From Dehalococcoidia bacterium (lineage in GTDB: Bacteria > Chloroflexota > Dehalococcoidia > Lucifugimonadales > Lucifugimonadaceae): 64,000 bases of DNA. The position numbers and the translations under genes were made by a program. This document shows positions 9,109-17,540 of this stretch, in pieces; the first letter of the stretch is position 1; each line of letters opens with the position of its first letter. The notes beneath the pieces were generated by a model. The model worked only from the letters and a program-made list of their open reading frames with translations, had not been told where the DNA came from and did not search any database. Location: contig JAJEAU010000017.1 in assembly GCA_022824185.1 (NCBI GenBank), forward strand, positions 1-64,000, read 5' to 3'.

Positions 9109-10459
9109 TCCGATGATGCGGACGTTTCGAGAGAAGCGGACACGGGATTTGCGAGCGCCGGACGTAATCGGCGAGCTCTTCATGTTGTTGATGGTCGTGG
9201 TGATAGGGGTCGGGGCCGCGACGGGCTCTGCGTTGGTAGTCGCGCTTGGTGCTACCGCCTTCGTGATTTCCGCAGGCGGGACGTTGTGGTCGAAGATGTC
9301 CTTATCGGAGGTGGCGTACGACGCACAGCCTTCAGATACCCACGCGTTCGTGGGCGATGAGGTCGAGATCGTGATGACGATCGAGAATCGGAAGCCGTTG
9401 CCGATTCCGTGGGTTCAGGTAATCGAGTTTTTGCCGACGGGATTGACGCCGTTGAGCGACGAGAACGTGAAGCGACGGGCGTACGCGGGTGGAAGCGAAA
9501 TCATCGAGACGACAAGCCTCGCTAGTTACGAAAGGGTGAGGTTCCGGCACAAGGTGAGGGCGCACCACCGCGGGCACTACTCGATCGGGCCGACGGAGTT
9601 GAGGAGCGGTGATCTGTTCGGGCTGTTCGGGACGGTGAGGAGGGACTCGAGGTCGCCGCATGGAGTGACGGTCTATCCCCGCATCGTGCCGTTGGAGGGA
9701 TGGGAGTTGCCGGCGGCGAAACCCATGGGCGACATTCTCGCTCGCAACATGTTGATCGATGATCCGTCAAGGCCGAGAAGCGTCCGCGAATATCGCCCCG
9801 GCGATCCCATGAAACGGATCGACTGGAAGTTGAGCGCGAAACGGGACGATTTGACCGTGCGGACTTTTGACCAGAGCGTGAGCAACGATGTCGTGGTGAT
9901 GCTGGAATCGAGGACGGTGGACTACGCGTGGCACGGTTACCGGTACGATGTCTTGGAGTCCGCGGTAACGGGCGCGGCTTCGATCGCGGTGAGATGTGCT
10001 GACCTCGGTTACCGAGTGGGCTTGGTTGCGAATGGCGTGCGACCGACGCGCGGAGTGTTGTCGGTGGTACCACCCGGAGACGGCCCGCACCACGTGAGGT
10101 CGATTCTGGAGGGATTGGCGTTCGTTCAACCGCTTTCCTTTACGGCGTTGGAGACGCACGCGATGGATCGCGGGGCCGCCGCAATCTCGAGCGGGGCGAC
10201 GATCATTTTGGTCGCCGGGTATCTGACCGAAGGGGTTGTCGCGTATCTGCACCACGAGCAACAACAGGGACACCGAGTCTCTGTCTCATGGGTCGGCCGC
10301 GACGAACCGCCGCACGTGACGGGAATCCAAGTCCGAGACTGTCGGGAGTTGTTCAAGATTGACGAGGACGCTGAAGATCTGATCATGTCGATCGCGGACG
10401 AACAGTTCGAAATCCATTCTCGGATGAACCAGCCGACACGGGAATACGACCATGTCTGA
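9101..10459 (+). CDS. DUF58-domain membrane protein
   Basis: The 452-residue protein has two hydrophobic spans near the N-terminus (about residues 26-62), then a beta-rich region, then the DUF58 signature YRPGDPMKRIDWK followed by a von Willebrand A-like region (VVMLESRTVD). DUF58 proteins are partners of MoxR ATPases; their molecular role is poorly known, with links to cell-envelope functions and proteolysis. It lies in an operon with moxR upstream and overlaps the next gene by 8 bp. The ATG at 9101 gives the membrane segment its normal position. Confidence 0.9.
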   Translation: MINPMMRTFREKRTRDLRAPDVIGELFMLLMVVVIGVGAATGSALVVALGATAFVISAGGTLWSKMSLSEVAYDAQPSDTHAFVGDEVEIVMTIENRKPLPIPWVQVIEFLPTGLTPLSDENVKRRAYAGGSEIIETTSLASYERVRFRHKVRAHHRGHYSIGPTELRSGDLFGLFGTVRRDSRSPHGVTVYPRIVPLEGWELPAAKPMGDILARNMLIDDPSRPRSVREYRPGDPMKRIDWKLSAKRDDLTVRTFDQSVSNDVVVMLESRTVDYAWHGYRYDVLESAVTGAASIAVRCADLGYRVGLVANGVRPTRGVLSVVPPGDGPHHVRSILEGLAFVQPLSFTALETHAMDRGAAAISSGATIILVAGYLTEGVVAYLHHEQQQGHRVSVSWVGRDEPPHVTGIQVRDCRELFKIDEDAEDLIMSIADEQFEIHSRMNQPTREYDHV

Positions 10460-11891
10460 TTGGCGAAACCAGGTGGTCTTCGCCGCGATCGCGGTTGCGG
10501 AAGGGATCGTAATCTACTCGATCCTCGCGATCATCGGTGCCGGGTTGGGCCTCGACCAGACACCTCTGCACTGGGCGACGCTGGTGGTGTTGTATCTGGC
10601 AGGGATGGTCGCGGCATGGGTAGTTGGTGGTTTACGAGGGAGTGCGGTGTCGATAGCGTTGTGGTACGGGACAGCAGGATTGGCGGGGATTTATCTGATT
10701 GTCGCAACAACGCGGTTTAGCAACTCGTTTGAATTCGACCTGGCGTGGGTGTACCACCTATTCAACCGCGATTTGACGGGCGAGGGCGTCGCTGCGCTGG
10801 TGATGGCGCTGATCACGGCGGTCGTCATTTGGCGGCGGACGTCCGGGATCGTGCGTGATGACAGGGACGCGCCTGACTATTTGAAGCGCATATTCAAGCG
10901 CGGTTTGGTGATCATGGCCGTGGGGTTGATCATTGACGAGTTTGTCGACGCTGAGTTGAATTTGGCAGAGCTGTTGATTCCCTATTTCGTGGCGACTCTC
11001 GGAGGAATGGCGGTGGCGCGATTGCCAGCCGATTCGCCAGTGGCGGGCCGATGGACGCGGATCATACTAGTGGCGTTGGGGGCATTTCTCGGGACCGGGT
11101 TAATTGCAGGTTTGTTGGGCGGTCGGTACGGGTATCTTGGGTTGAACGCGCTGTGGGTTGCGTGGGGATGGACAGTCGACGCGATTCTGTGGATTCTGTA
11201 TTGGCCGTTGACCGCGGTCGGATGGATTATCGCCAAGATCATCGAATTGCTACAGTCGCTGTTCGGCGGGGAGCCGGTGGAGCAGGAACAGGAGCAGGGC
11301 GAAGGGCAGCGACCGTTGTTCGAAGAGCGGGAAGGTCAAGCGGCGGCCAATAACGATTGGGTCGAGGCGGTGTTGGACGCGTTGCAGTGGCCGTTGACGT
11401 TCTTGATGTTGTTCGCCGTGTTGATCGTGGCGGCTTTGGCGTACCGCCGAATCGTCAGGCGGTTGTCTCGCGACGATGGCGTTGAGCGCGAGACGATCAA
11501 GGATGAAGTTGAAGAGGTGAGCTACTGGGATCTGCTGAAGGGATTGCTGCCGGAGTGGATGACAAGAAGGGGAGTGCCGCGACACCTTTGGAAATACCCG
11601 GATCAGCCGGGTATCAGGGAGGTGTTCATGCTGTATTTCGAGACGATTGAGATGGCGTTGGAACGAGGTATGGAGTTCAATTCGCACCATACTCCCAGCG
11701 AACGGCAACCAGTGATGTCCGGGGTTTTGGATGGTGCGCCGATAGGTGACATCACGACGCGGTTCAATGCCGCCTGCTATGGGAACGTGCCGACCGATCC
11801 TTCTCAGGTTGAAGGGCTGAAATCGAGGTTGATTTCGGCGGTGGAGGCGTTAGATGCTCGACGCAAGGAAGAAGCGGAAGAGCCAGGTTAA
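10452..11891 (+). CDS. Polytopic membrane protein with DUF4129-like C-terminus
   Basis: This 479-residue protein has roughly eight or nine hydrophobic spans in its first 345 residues, interrupted by a Glu/Gln-rich cytoplasmic loop (EQEQEQGEG, about 277-287). The C-terminal soluble part, with YFETIEMALERG, HTPSERQP and TTRFNAACYG, resembles the DUF4129 domain found after transglutaminase-like proteins in MoxR-DUF58 operons. Here no transglutaminase domain is visible, so this may be a reduced version. It overlaps the DUF58 gene and completes a three- or four-gene unit whose purpose is unknown; a membrane-associated peptidase or maturation complex is the usual guess. Confidence 0.75.
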   Translation: MSDWRNQVVFAAIAVAEGIVIYSILAIIGAGLGLDQTPLHWATLVVLYLAGMVAAWVVGGLRGSAVSIALWYGTAGLAGIYLIVATTRFSNSFEFDLAWVYHLFNRDLTGEGVAALVMALITAVVIWRRTSGIVRDDRDAPDYLKRIFKRGLVIMAVGLIIDEFVDAELNLAELLIPYFVATLGGMAVARLPADSPVAGRWTRIILVALGAFLGTGLIAGLLGGRYGYLGLNALWVAWGWTVDAILWILYWPLTAVGWIIAKIIELLQSLFGGEPVEQEQEQGEGQRPLFEEREGQAAANNDWVEAVLDALQWPLTFLMLFAVLIVAALAYRRIVRRLSRDDGVERETIKDEVEEVSYWDLLKGLLPEWMTRRGVPRHLWKYPDQPGIREVFMLYFETIEMALERGMEFNSHHTPSERQPVMSGVLDGAPIGDITTRFNAACYGNVPTDPSQVEGLKSRLISAVEALDARRKEEAEEPG

Positions 11892-11897
11892 CTTCAG

Positions 11898-13442
11898 CTA
11901 GGCGCTTCCACGGTCATCGTAGCCCACGGTGATGACGCGCAAGAGGTTGGTGCTTCCGGTCTGTCCGATGGGCACGCCGGCGACTAGGACGATGGTGTCG
12001 TTTTCTTTAGCCACGCCGGCGGCGAGGGCGATTTCGGGTGCGTAGTCAAACATCTGATCGAGTTCGGTGAGACGCTCGACGAGGATGGGAATGACTCCCC
12101 AGCGCATCGATAGGTTGTTGAGGGTTCGTGTCTGAGGAGACAAGGCAATGATCTGGGTTCTCGGTCGGAACGCAGCGACACGATCGGCAGTCGTCCCGGA
12201 CTCCGTAAAGGTAATGATCGCCTTGGATCGGAGAATGTCAGCGGTTCGTGCGGCGTCGAATGCGATGATCGAGTTGATCTGTGCGCGTCGCCCTTCTTTG
12301 TCGATGATGGCCATGCGGCGGTTGCGCAGCATGTCGTTGTCGAGGTACCGTTCGGCGATTTTGGATACCCGGGCCATGAATTTGACAGCCGCGACGGGGT
12401 GCTGCCCGACGGAGGTTTCGGCGGAGAGCATTACGGCGTCGGTTCCGTCTCTCACGGCGTTGTAGACGTCGGTCGATTCGGCTCGAGTGGGATAGGCGTT
12501 GTCGCGCATCGACTCGAGCATCTGAGTCGCGGTGATCACGGGTTTGCCGACCTCGTTTGCGAGGCGGATCATGCGCTTCTGAACCATGGGCACGAGATGA
12601 AGCGGCATCTCCACGCCGAGATCGCCACGTGCGACCATGATGGCGTCAGTCTCGTCGAGGATTTCGGCTAGGTTGTCGACGGCTTGTTTGTTCTCGATCT
12701 TCGAGACCAATGAGGGATTGCGACCCGCGTCGGTAAAGTGTTTTCTTACCGATTTGAGATCCTCTCGATTGCGAATATACGAGAGTCCGACGAAGTCGAC
12801 GTTGGCTTCGATTGCGAAATTGATGGCGTCGACCGTCTCGTCCGTGAAGTAGTCGAGGGTTGAAGTGTTGCCGGGAGCGGTGACGGCTTTGTCGCTTTGG
12901 ATGAAACCCCCGCGGCGGACTGTGCAGTGGATCTCGACTCCATCGATCTTGTCTACCCGAAGCTCGACAGCGCCTTCGTCGATCAAGATGCTGGCCCTAG
13001 GCCGAATGTCGTGGTGAAGGCCAGCGGGCCATACGGTGCCGCGTTCGGGAGTGGTGTGGACTCGCTCGGCGGTCAGGACGAATTTGTCCCGTTGATTGAC
13101 CGTGATGCCAGTTCTGCCGCTTTCGGTTATCGCCAGGTCGGGATCGACGGTCCCGATGCGGTACTTTGGGCCAGGCAAATCGGCGAGAATTCCAACGTGG
13201 ACGCCGACCTCTTTAGCGGCGGCTCGAATGGCCTCGACGTATTCGAAGTGTTCGTCGCGATTGCCGTGGGACAGATTGAGTCTGGCGACTGACATTCCGG
13301 CTCGAATCAACTGTCGAGCTTTTACGACGTTTCCTGTGGCTGGACCGATCGTGCAGACGATCCGGGTCCGCGGCAGATTCTTGACGAATGGAGGGATTAA
13401 TTGCATGGGGCGAGGGCGATATTCAGATGCTAACGGCATCAT
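11898..13442 (-). CDS. pyk: Pyruvate kinase
   Basis: The protein converts phosphoenolpyruvate and ADP to pyruvate and ATP, the last step of glycolysis. Clear family motifs are CTIGPATG, ARLNLSHG, VSKIENKQAVDNL, the active-site segment MVARGDLGVEMP and ITATQMLESM. At 514 residues it is slightly longer than most bacterial enzymes; the ATG at residue 13 (MQLIPPF) could be the true start. The C-terminal regulatory domain is present. It stands alone on the minus strand, converging with the MoxR operon, and the gene upstream on the other strand is divergent. Confidence 0.96.
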   Translation of the reverse strand: MMPLASEYRPRPMQLIPPFVKNLPRTRIVCTIGPATGNVVKARQLIRAGMSVARLNLSHGNRDEHFEYVEAIRAAAKEVGVHVGILADLPGPKYRIGTVDPDLAITESGRTGITVNQRDKFVLTAERVHTTPERGTVWPAGLHHDIRPRASILIDEGAVELRVDKIDGVEIHCTVRRGGFIQSDKAVTAPGNTSTLDYFTDETVDAINFAIEANVDFVGLSYIRNREDLKSVRKHFTDAGRNPSLVSKIENKQAVDNLAEILDETDAIMVARGDLGVEMPLHLVPMVQKRMIRLANEVGKPVITATQMLESMRDNAYPTRAESTDVYNAVRDGTDAVMLSAETSVGQHPVAAVKFMARVSKIAERYLDNDMLRNRRMAIIDKEGRRAQINSIIAFDAARTADILRSKAIITFTESGTTADRVAAFRPRTQIIALSPQTRTLNNLSMRWGVIPILVERLTELDQMFDYAPEIALAAGVAKENDTIVLVAGVPIGQTGSTNLLRVITVGYDDRGSA

Positions 13443-13608
13443 CGTCTAATCTAAATCGTTGCACGTCAAGCAACGCGGGAAAATTGCGGCACGTTGGGGC
13501 GAAGTTCGGGAAGCGGCTTCACGAGGTCGGCGGTGACATTTGATATGATTAAGTTAGATGTGTACGTAACATCGTGTGCCGACTGGGAAACACTGGGGGA
13601 GCCCGAAT

Positions 13609-14322
13609 TTGAACACGTTTGAAGCCCTGCTCGCTTTGCAAGAGATGGACCAAGACCTCTTACGTCGAAGGAAGTCTTACTCTCAAATCTCACTGGATCT
13701 TCAGGATAGAGCCCAGCGGTTGAGGGATTTGCGGGAAAAATGCGAGCAAGCTAAACGATCCCAGATGCAGGCCGAGGTGACGATGAAGCGCATGGAGCTT
13801 GAACGCGCATCTGAGAATCAGAGCAGGGCGGAGGTTGAAGAGTTTCTCTACAGCGGCTCGGAAGTCACGAATCCGCGTGACTACTACCGAATGGAGTTGA
13901 GGGTGCAGGAGCACTCAAACCGCATCGACTCGATCGATCAGCAGATGGAGCCGATTCGAGAGGCGGCGAACGAGGCGAGGCGAGTGCATTCCGAACTGCA
14001 GTCGAAACTCGACCAGATGGAAATTGATTGGGTTGAGCAGAAGCAGCAAGGCACGGACGAACAGGCGCGGATATCCGAGGAATACAACGAGGCTCTAAAG
14101 GACCGTAACGTGACGGCCGAGGAGATCCCGTCTGATCACTTGGGCGAGTACACGCGGCTGTTCAAGAGCAACGGCGGTATGGCGGTAACGGTCGTGGAGC
14201 GCGACATCTGTGCGGGATGTTCGGAACGGGTTTCGATGGGCGAACTGAACGCTCTGAAACTGGCCACGGATCCGATCCTTTGTCACTGTGGGAAGTACCT
14301 CATCACCCTTAGCACGGACTAA
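13609..14322 (+). CDS. Coiled-coil protein with C-terminal C4 zinc ribbon (CdsZ/DUF164-like)
   Basis: This 237-residue protein is almost entirely charged coiled coil (about residues 20-170) followed by a zinc ribbon with CAGC near residue 203 and CHC near residue 229. It matches the widespread CdsZ/DUF164-type zinc-ribbon proteins, whose function is poorly defined though a role with RNA or the cell envelope has been suggested. I chose the TTG at 13609, which follows a GGGGGAG site by seven bases; the frame is open to 13576. As I recall, this gene often sits near rnpB or RNase H genes in Actinobacteria, and rnpB indeed lies one gene downstream. Confidence 0.8.
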   Translation: MNTFEALLALQEMDQDLLRRRKSYSQISLDLQDRAQRLRDLREKCEQAKRSQMQAEVTMKRMELERASENQSRAEVEEFLYSGSEVTNPRDYYRMELRVQEHSNRIDSIDQQMEPIREAANEARRVHSELQSKLDQMEIDWVEQKQQGTDEQARISEEYNEALKDRNVTAEEIPSDHLGEYTRLFKSNGGMAVTVVERDICAGCSERVSMGELNALKLATDPILCHCGKYLITLSTD

Positions 14323-14327
14323 CTGCG

Positions 14328-15935
14328 ATGCGTGCCATCGGATACGTCCGGCTGCGCGACGCTGAAGATGAAGACCCGCTGTCGGACGCTAAATCGTCGT
14401 TAGATTGGCGCGGTTCCCTCGAGGACAACGCCGGGACTTGGGGGCAGATCTCCGAGATCGAAAGCAGGTTGAGAAACACGACTTCCGACCCCGTCCAGCA
14501 AGTGATGGAGTTTTGCCGGGGCGGAGGGCACAATCTGACTTCGGTGCTATGCAGTTCGGGATTCGACGAGTTTTTCGAGGCCGTCGAAACCGAGTTGAAC
14601 GAGAGTGTGGGAACTGCGTTTCACAAGCAGATCCCCGAGGAATTTGGTGACCGCCAATTTGCGGAGTTGATGGAGCGCTTGGAGGGGCCGAACGGAATGC
14701 CGTCGTTGGTGGTGATACCTGACGCGACGCATCTGGCGGATGACCTCGAGACTCTGGTTGAGCGGTTGCTCTACATTCGGCGGTCGGGATCAGACGCAAT
14801 TTGCACCGATATTGATTTCCCTGACCCGTTGCAGAACGGCGAAGAGTTGCTCGGATTGCGGGGCGAGCCGGATTGGCTCAGGAAGCGGATACGGAGCACC
14901 ATCAGGCAAAAGGCTTCGAGGGGCCAGGTGTTGGGCCGGACGCCATACGGATACCGTTGCGGCGCCGACGGGACGCTGAAACCCGTGGCAGAAGAGGCAA
15001 AGGTGGTGAAGCAGATTTACGAATGGTACGTTGGCAGGGAACCAACCGAGGATGGCGGTGACGGAGCAAAAGGGATGGGCATGAGGCTGATCGCGCAGAG
15101 GTTGGCGGCGGATGGCGTGCCGACACGGTCTGGGAAGCCGTGGTCCACCGCGACGGTCTCGATCATCTTGAAGAACCGGGTTTATGTCGGGACTTACACG
15201 CGTTACGGATTCTTGGTTTCAGGAAACCACGAACCGATCGTGAGCAGATCATTGTTCCGCAAGGCGCAGGATGCGTTGATGGTCAAACAGCGGCAACGTC
15301 GATTGTCAAAGTCTGAGGATCCGTTTTTGCTCGGAGGATTGCTGCGTTGCGGAGAGTGCGGACACGGTGTGCCGGGGCTGACGCGCCGCAGGACTTGGCG
15401 TCGTCAGGATGACACAACCGCGACGAGAACCTATCGGTATTACGAGTTCTATGAGTGCCAATATCGACGTTCGTCGTCAGAAGGCAACGGGATCGGCAAG
15501 TGTCCAAAATGGCGCGCAGATGATTTGGACGGAGAGGTGCGGAAGGCAGTCGGGAGCTGGATGCCGGACATGGTGAAGAGGATCAAACCGATCGACACGA
15601 AGGTGTCGTTGGATGAGCAGCTGGAGAATGCGGAGAAGACATTTTTGGGCGAGGCGCGTGTGGTCTCGACCGGCCGCGGGGACTTGGAGAACTTGGAACC
15701 GTTTATCTCGGAAATCAAGCGGATCCGCCGATTGATCGAGGAAGAGAAGCAAAAAGAAGCGATCGGCGCGTCGTCAGTCAACGGCAAGGTTTCCCGAGAG
15801 CGGTTGACTCGCGATTTGGTTGCGGATGTGGTCGGAACGGGTGACGTTTTGAAGGCCCGGGAGGCTTTGACGGCCTTGGTCGATGATGTCGTGGTGACAG
15901 ACAAATCGGTGACGGTAAAACCAAGGATGACTTAG
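14328..15935 (+). CDS. Serine-recombinase-like protein with degenerate catalytic domain
   Basis: The middle and C-terminal parts (535 residues) are those of a large serine recombinase: the 'recombinase' domain GRTPYGYR ... IAQRLAADGVPTRSGKPW ... ILKNRVYVGTYTR, a zinc ribbon LLRCGECGHG ... KCPKW, and a coiled coil near residues 430-490. The N-terminal resolvase domain is altered: it begins GYVRLRDAEDED where active enzymes have Y-x-R-V-S, so the nucleophilic serine is missing, and the usual L-x-R-L-x-R block reads PDATHLADD. It starts five bases after the zinc-ribbon gene and ends 33 bases before rnpB. A DNA-binding regulator or relic derived from an integrase is the best guess. Confidence 0.8.
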   Translation: MRAIGYVRLRDAEDEDPLSDAKSSLDWRGSLEDNAGTWGQISEIESRLRNTTSDPVQQVMEFCRGGGHNLTSVLCSSGFDEFFEAVETELNESVGTAFHKQIPEEFGDRQFAELMERLEGPNGMPSLVVIPDATHLADDLETLVERLLYIRRSGSDAICTDIDFPDPLQNGEELLGLRGEPDWLRKRIRSTIRQKASRGQVLGRTPYGYRCGADGTLKPVAEEAKVVKQIYEWYVGREPTEDGGDGAKGMGMRLIAQRLAADGVPTRSGKPWSTATVSIILKNRVYVGTYTRYGFLVSGNHEPIVSRSLFRKAQDALMVKQRQRRLSKSEDPFLLGGLLRCGECGHGVPGLTRRRTWRRQDDTTATRTYRYYEFYECQYRRSSSEGNGIGKCPKWRADDLDGEVRKAVGSWMPDMVKRIKPIDTKVSLDEQLENAEKTFLGEARVVSTGRGDLENLEPFISEIKRIRRLIEEEKQKEAIGASSVNGKVSRERLTRDLVADVVGTGDVLKAREALTALVDDVVVTDKSVTVKPRMT

Positions 15936-15968
15936 AGCGAGTTTCCTCGGTGTTACTCTGAAATCATC

Positions 15969-16397
15969 GCGAGGCGGACGGGCGACCGCTGTGAATGTGA
16001 CGGAAGTCATGTTCGTGGAGGAAAGTCCGAGCACCAACGGGCAGGGGCGCCTGCTAACGGCAGGGCGGAGCGATCCGACGGAAAGTGCAACAGAAAACAT
16101 ACCGCTTTCGATGGGCTTCGCGCCCGTTTTATCGGAAGTAAGGGCGAACCGGTGCGGTAAGAGCGCACCGCGTCGGCGGTAACGTCGGCGGCATTGCAAA
16201 CCCCGCTCGGTGCAAGGCCAAATAGGGGAGCGTCAAGATGGATGCCCGCATCGGCTCCCGGGTAGGCCGCTAAAGGTCACGGGCGACCGTGATCGAAGAT
16301 GGATGGTCGCACAGGGTTTGACAGCAGAGGGATGAATGCCTAAGGGCTGTAAACCTCGCTGGAACCCGGACAGGACTCGGCTTACAGTCCGCCTCGC
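15969..16397 (+). ncRNA. rnpB: RNase P RNA (type A)
   Basis: This is the catalytic RNA that trims tRNA 5' leaders. The closing stem P1 is a perfect 11-bp pairing of 15969-15979 with 16387-16397. Conserved blocks appear in order: GGAGGAAAGTCCGAGC near 16016, the ACAGAAAACATACCGC block near 16089, GGATGAATGCC near 16330 and GACTCGGCTTACAGTCC near 16374. Length (429 bases) and order match type A bacterial RNase P RNA. The promoter must lie in the 33-base gap or within the 3' end of the recombinase-like gene. I see no clear T-tract terminator; 16408-16431 carries T-rich sequence but only a weak stem. Confidence 0.96.
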
Positions 16398-16431
16398 CGA
16401 GGATTGTGGTTTTCGACCTGGTTTTTCTTAA

Positions 16432-16812
16432 TCACCACAGCCGCCGGACGCCGTAGCGATCGAACACGGTTTCGTTGGAGACTAGAACTAGGTCGTCTGA
16501 GATGGCCTGCGCTATTAGCATCCGGTCGAAGGGGTCGCGATGCGGGCCGGGCAAGGATCCGGCGCGGAGGGCGTGGTGACTCGTTATCGGCAGTTCGTTG
16601 AAACCATCACCTGCGACCCTGTTTCGAAAGTCGTTTACCAACGGGGCAACGCTTGGCATTTTGCCCAGGTGGCACTTTAAAGCGATTTCAAATGCGGAGG
16701 CTGCACTCACGAATATGTCGTTAGACGGGTTTTCAATTGCTCTCCGGCTCCTTGTGGACAGTCGTTGGTTTCCTGCGAACCACCACGCGACTGCGTGAGT
16801 GTCTAACAGCAG
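16432..16812 (-). CDS. PIN-domain toxin with unusual start codon
   Basis: The frame encodes a VapC-type PIN toxin with LLLDTHAVAWW at the N-terminus, SAFEIALK (conserved Glu), the DPFDRMLIAQA helix and a closing VSNETVFDRYGV. It follows the Phd/YefM-like antitoxin gene. However, after the antitoxin's stop (in the same frame as the toxin) the codons read TCC TCG CAA CTG CTG TTA GAC, with no ATG, GTG or TTG. A CTG at 16812 or 16809 is the only start that keeps the catalytic Asp; the GTG at 16710 would remove it. Either CTG is used or the start codon has been lost. Extent is drawn from the first CTG (126 residues). Confidence 0.65.
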   Translation of the reverse strand: MLLDTHAVAWWFAGNQRLSTRSRRAIENPSNDIFVSAASAFEIALKCHLGKMPSVAPLVNDFRNRVAGDGFNELPITSHHALRAGSLPGPHRDPFDRMLIAQAISDDLVLVSNETVFDRYGVRRLW

Positions 16813-16821
16813 TTGCGAGGA

Positions 16822-17067
16822 TTAACCGCCTTCCCACAACTTCAATTCTTCTTCGGGCAACGGGTCGAAGAAACTGTCATCCAATTCGATCAACCCTTTC
16901 AACGTACCGAACTGCCGTTTACCTTTTGGAGCGTATGGCACCAATTTCGCCACGGGTTTACCGTCCCGGGTAATCACCACATCTTCGCCAGCCTCGGCTT
17001 CCGCCAATAGGCGCGAGAGGTGGGTCTTCGCTTCATGCACATTGACTGTTACCATCACCGAACTCAT
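16822..17067 (-). CDS. Phd/YefM-type antitoxin
   Basis: This 81-residue protein starts MSSVMVTVNVHEAKTHLSRL and carries the family core AGEDVVITRDGKPVAKLVPY, followed by an acidic tail ending LKLWEGG that should bind the toxin. It is the likely partner of the PIN toxin immediately downstream. The second ATG (17055) is an alternative start that would place MVTVNVHEAK first, as in many relatives. Two short inverted repeats just upstream could be its operator. Confidence 0.88.
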   Translation of the reverse strand: MSSVMVTVNVHEAKTHLSRLLAEAEAGEDVVITRDGKPVAKLVPYAPKGKRQFGTLKGLIELDDSFFDPLPEEELKLWEGG

Positions 17068-17075
17068 TGACGATT

Positions 17076-17099
17076 GGTTAGCTAATCATGTGACTAACC
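17076..17099. promoter_or_regulatory. Inverted repeat upstream of the antitoxin gene
   Basis: GGTTAG (17076-17081) and CTAACC (17094-17099) form a 6-bp inverted repeat, overlapping a second palindrome TTAGCTAA at 17078-17085. A further GGTTAG occurs at 17125. Position directly before the antitoxin start suggests an operator for antitoxin binding; this is inference. The rest of 17100-17240 shows no gene. Confidence 0.35.
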
Positions 17100-17240
17100 G
17101 GGAAACAGCGGTCAGGTTTTCCATGGTTAGCGGATTCTCTCCTGGCGACCTCAATCCGTCTTGAAACGATTCGCGAGAGAAAGAAAGAGGTGTTGATTGA
17201 AGTGGCAGGGCAACCAAGGACGTTGTCCCTACGGATCGGA

Positions 17241-17483
17241 TCAGTCGATGACTTCGAGCGTAGCGATGCGGGGTGCGTGGATGTTTAGGGATGCGCGCAT
17301 GAACTGGTAGACGGCGTCTGTCATGGGGACGCATTCGGGGCAGTCCTCGTTGGTTCCGGCGTAGTATTTGACCTTCATGTAGTCGTCCGTGAGTTCGAGG
17401 AGCTCGAGAGAGCCGCCTTCGGATGCGACCATGACACCGATGTTGTCGATGACCATGTTGATTGCGGGGTCGGCGGTTTTCAT
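17241..17483 (-). CDS. NifU C-terminal-domain-like protein
   Basis: This 80-residue protein resembles the NifU C-terminal (Nfu) domain: an alpha-beta fold with a paired cysteine motif CPEC (Cys48 and Cys51) that binds or transfers an iron-sulfur cluster. The segment SLELLELTDDYMKVKYYAG matches the strand pattern of the fold. AAGGAA lies seven bases before the ATG. It is a stand-alone Nfu-type carrier, with no other cluster-assembly gene nearby. The Nfu consensus usually has GxCxxC around the cysteines, whereas here the context is EDCPECVPM, so the match is good but not perfect. Confidence 0.75.
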   Translation of the reverse strand: MKTADPAINMVIDNIGVMVASEGGSLELLELTDDYMKVKYYAGTNEDCPECVPMTDAVYQFMRASLNIHAPRIATLEVID

Positions 17484-17540
17484 CTTGGGATTCCTTGGGG
17501 TTTGGTGTGTGTTGTGATTCTAATGTCGAGTGTTTTGCGT

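Noticed and set aside
17086-17334. 82-codon frame upstream of the Nfu-like gene
   Set aside because: It overlaps the NifU-like gene in another frame and shows no family features.
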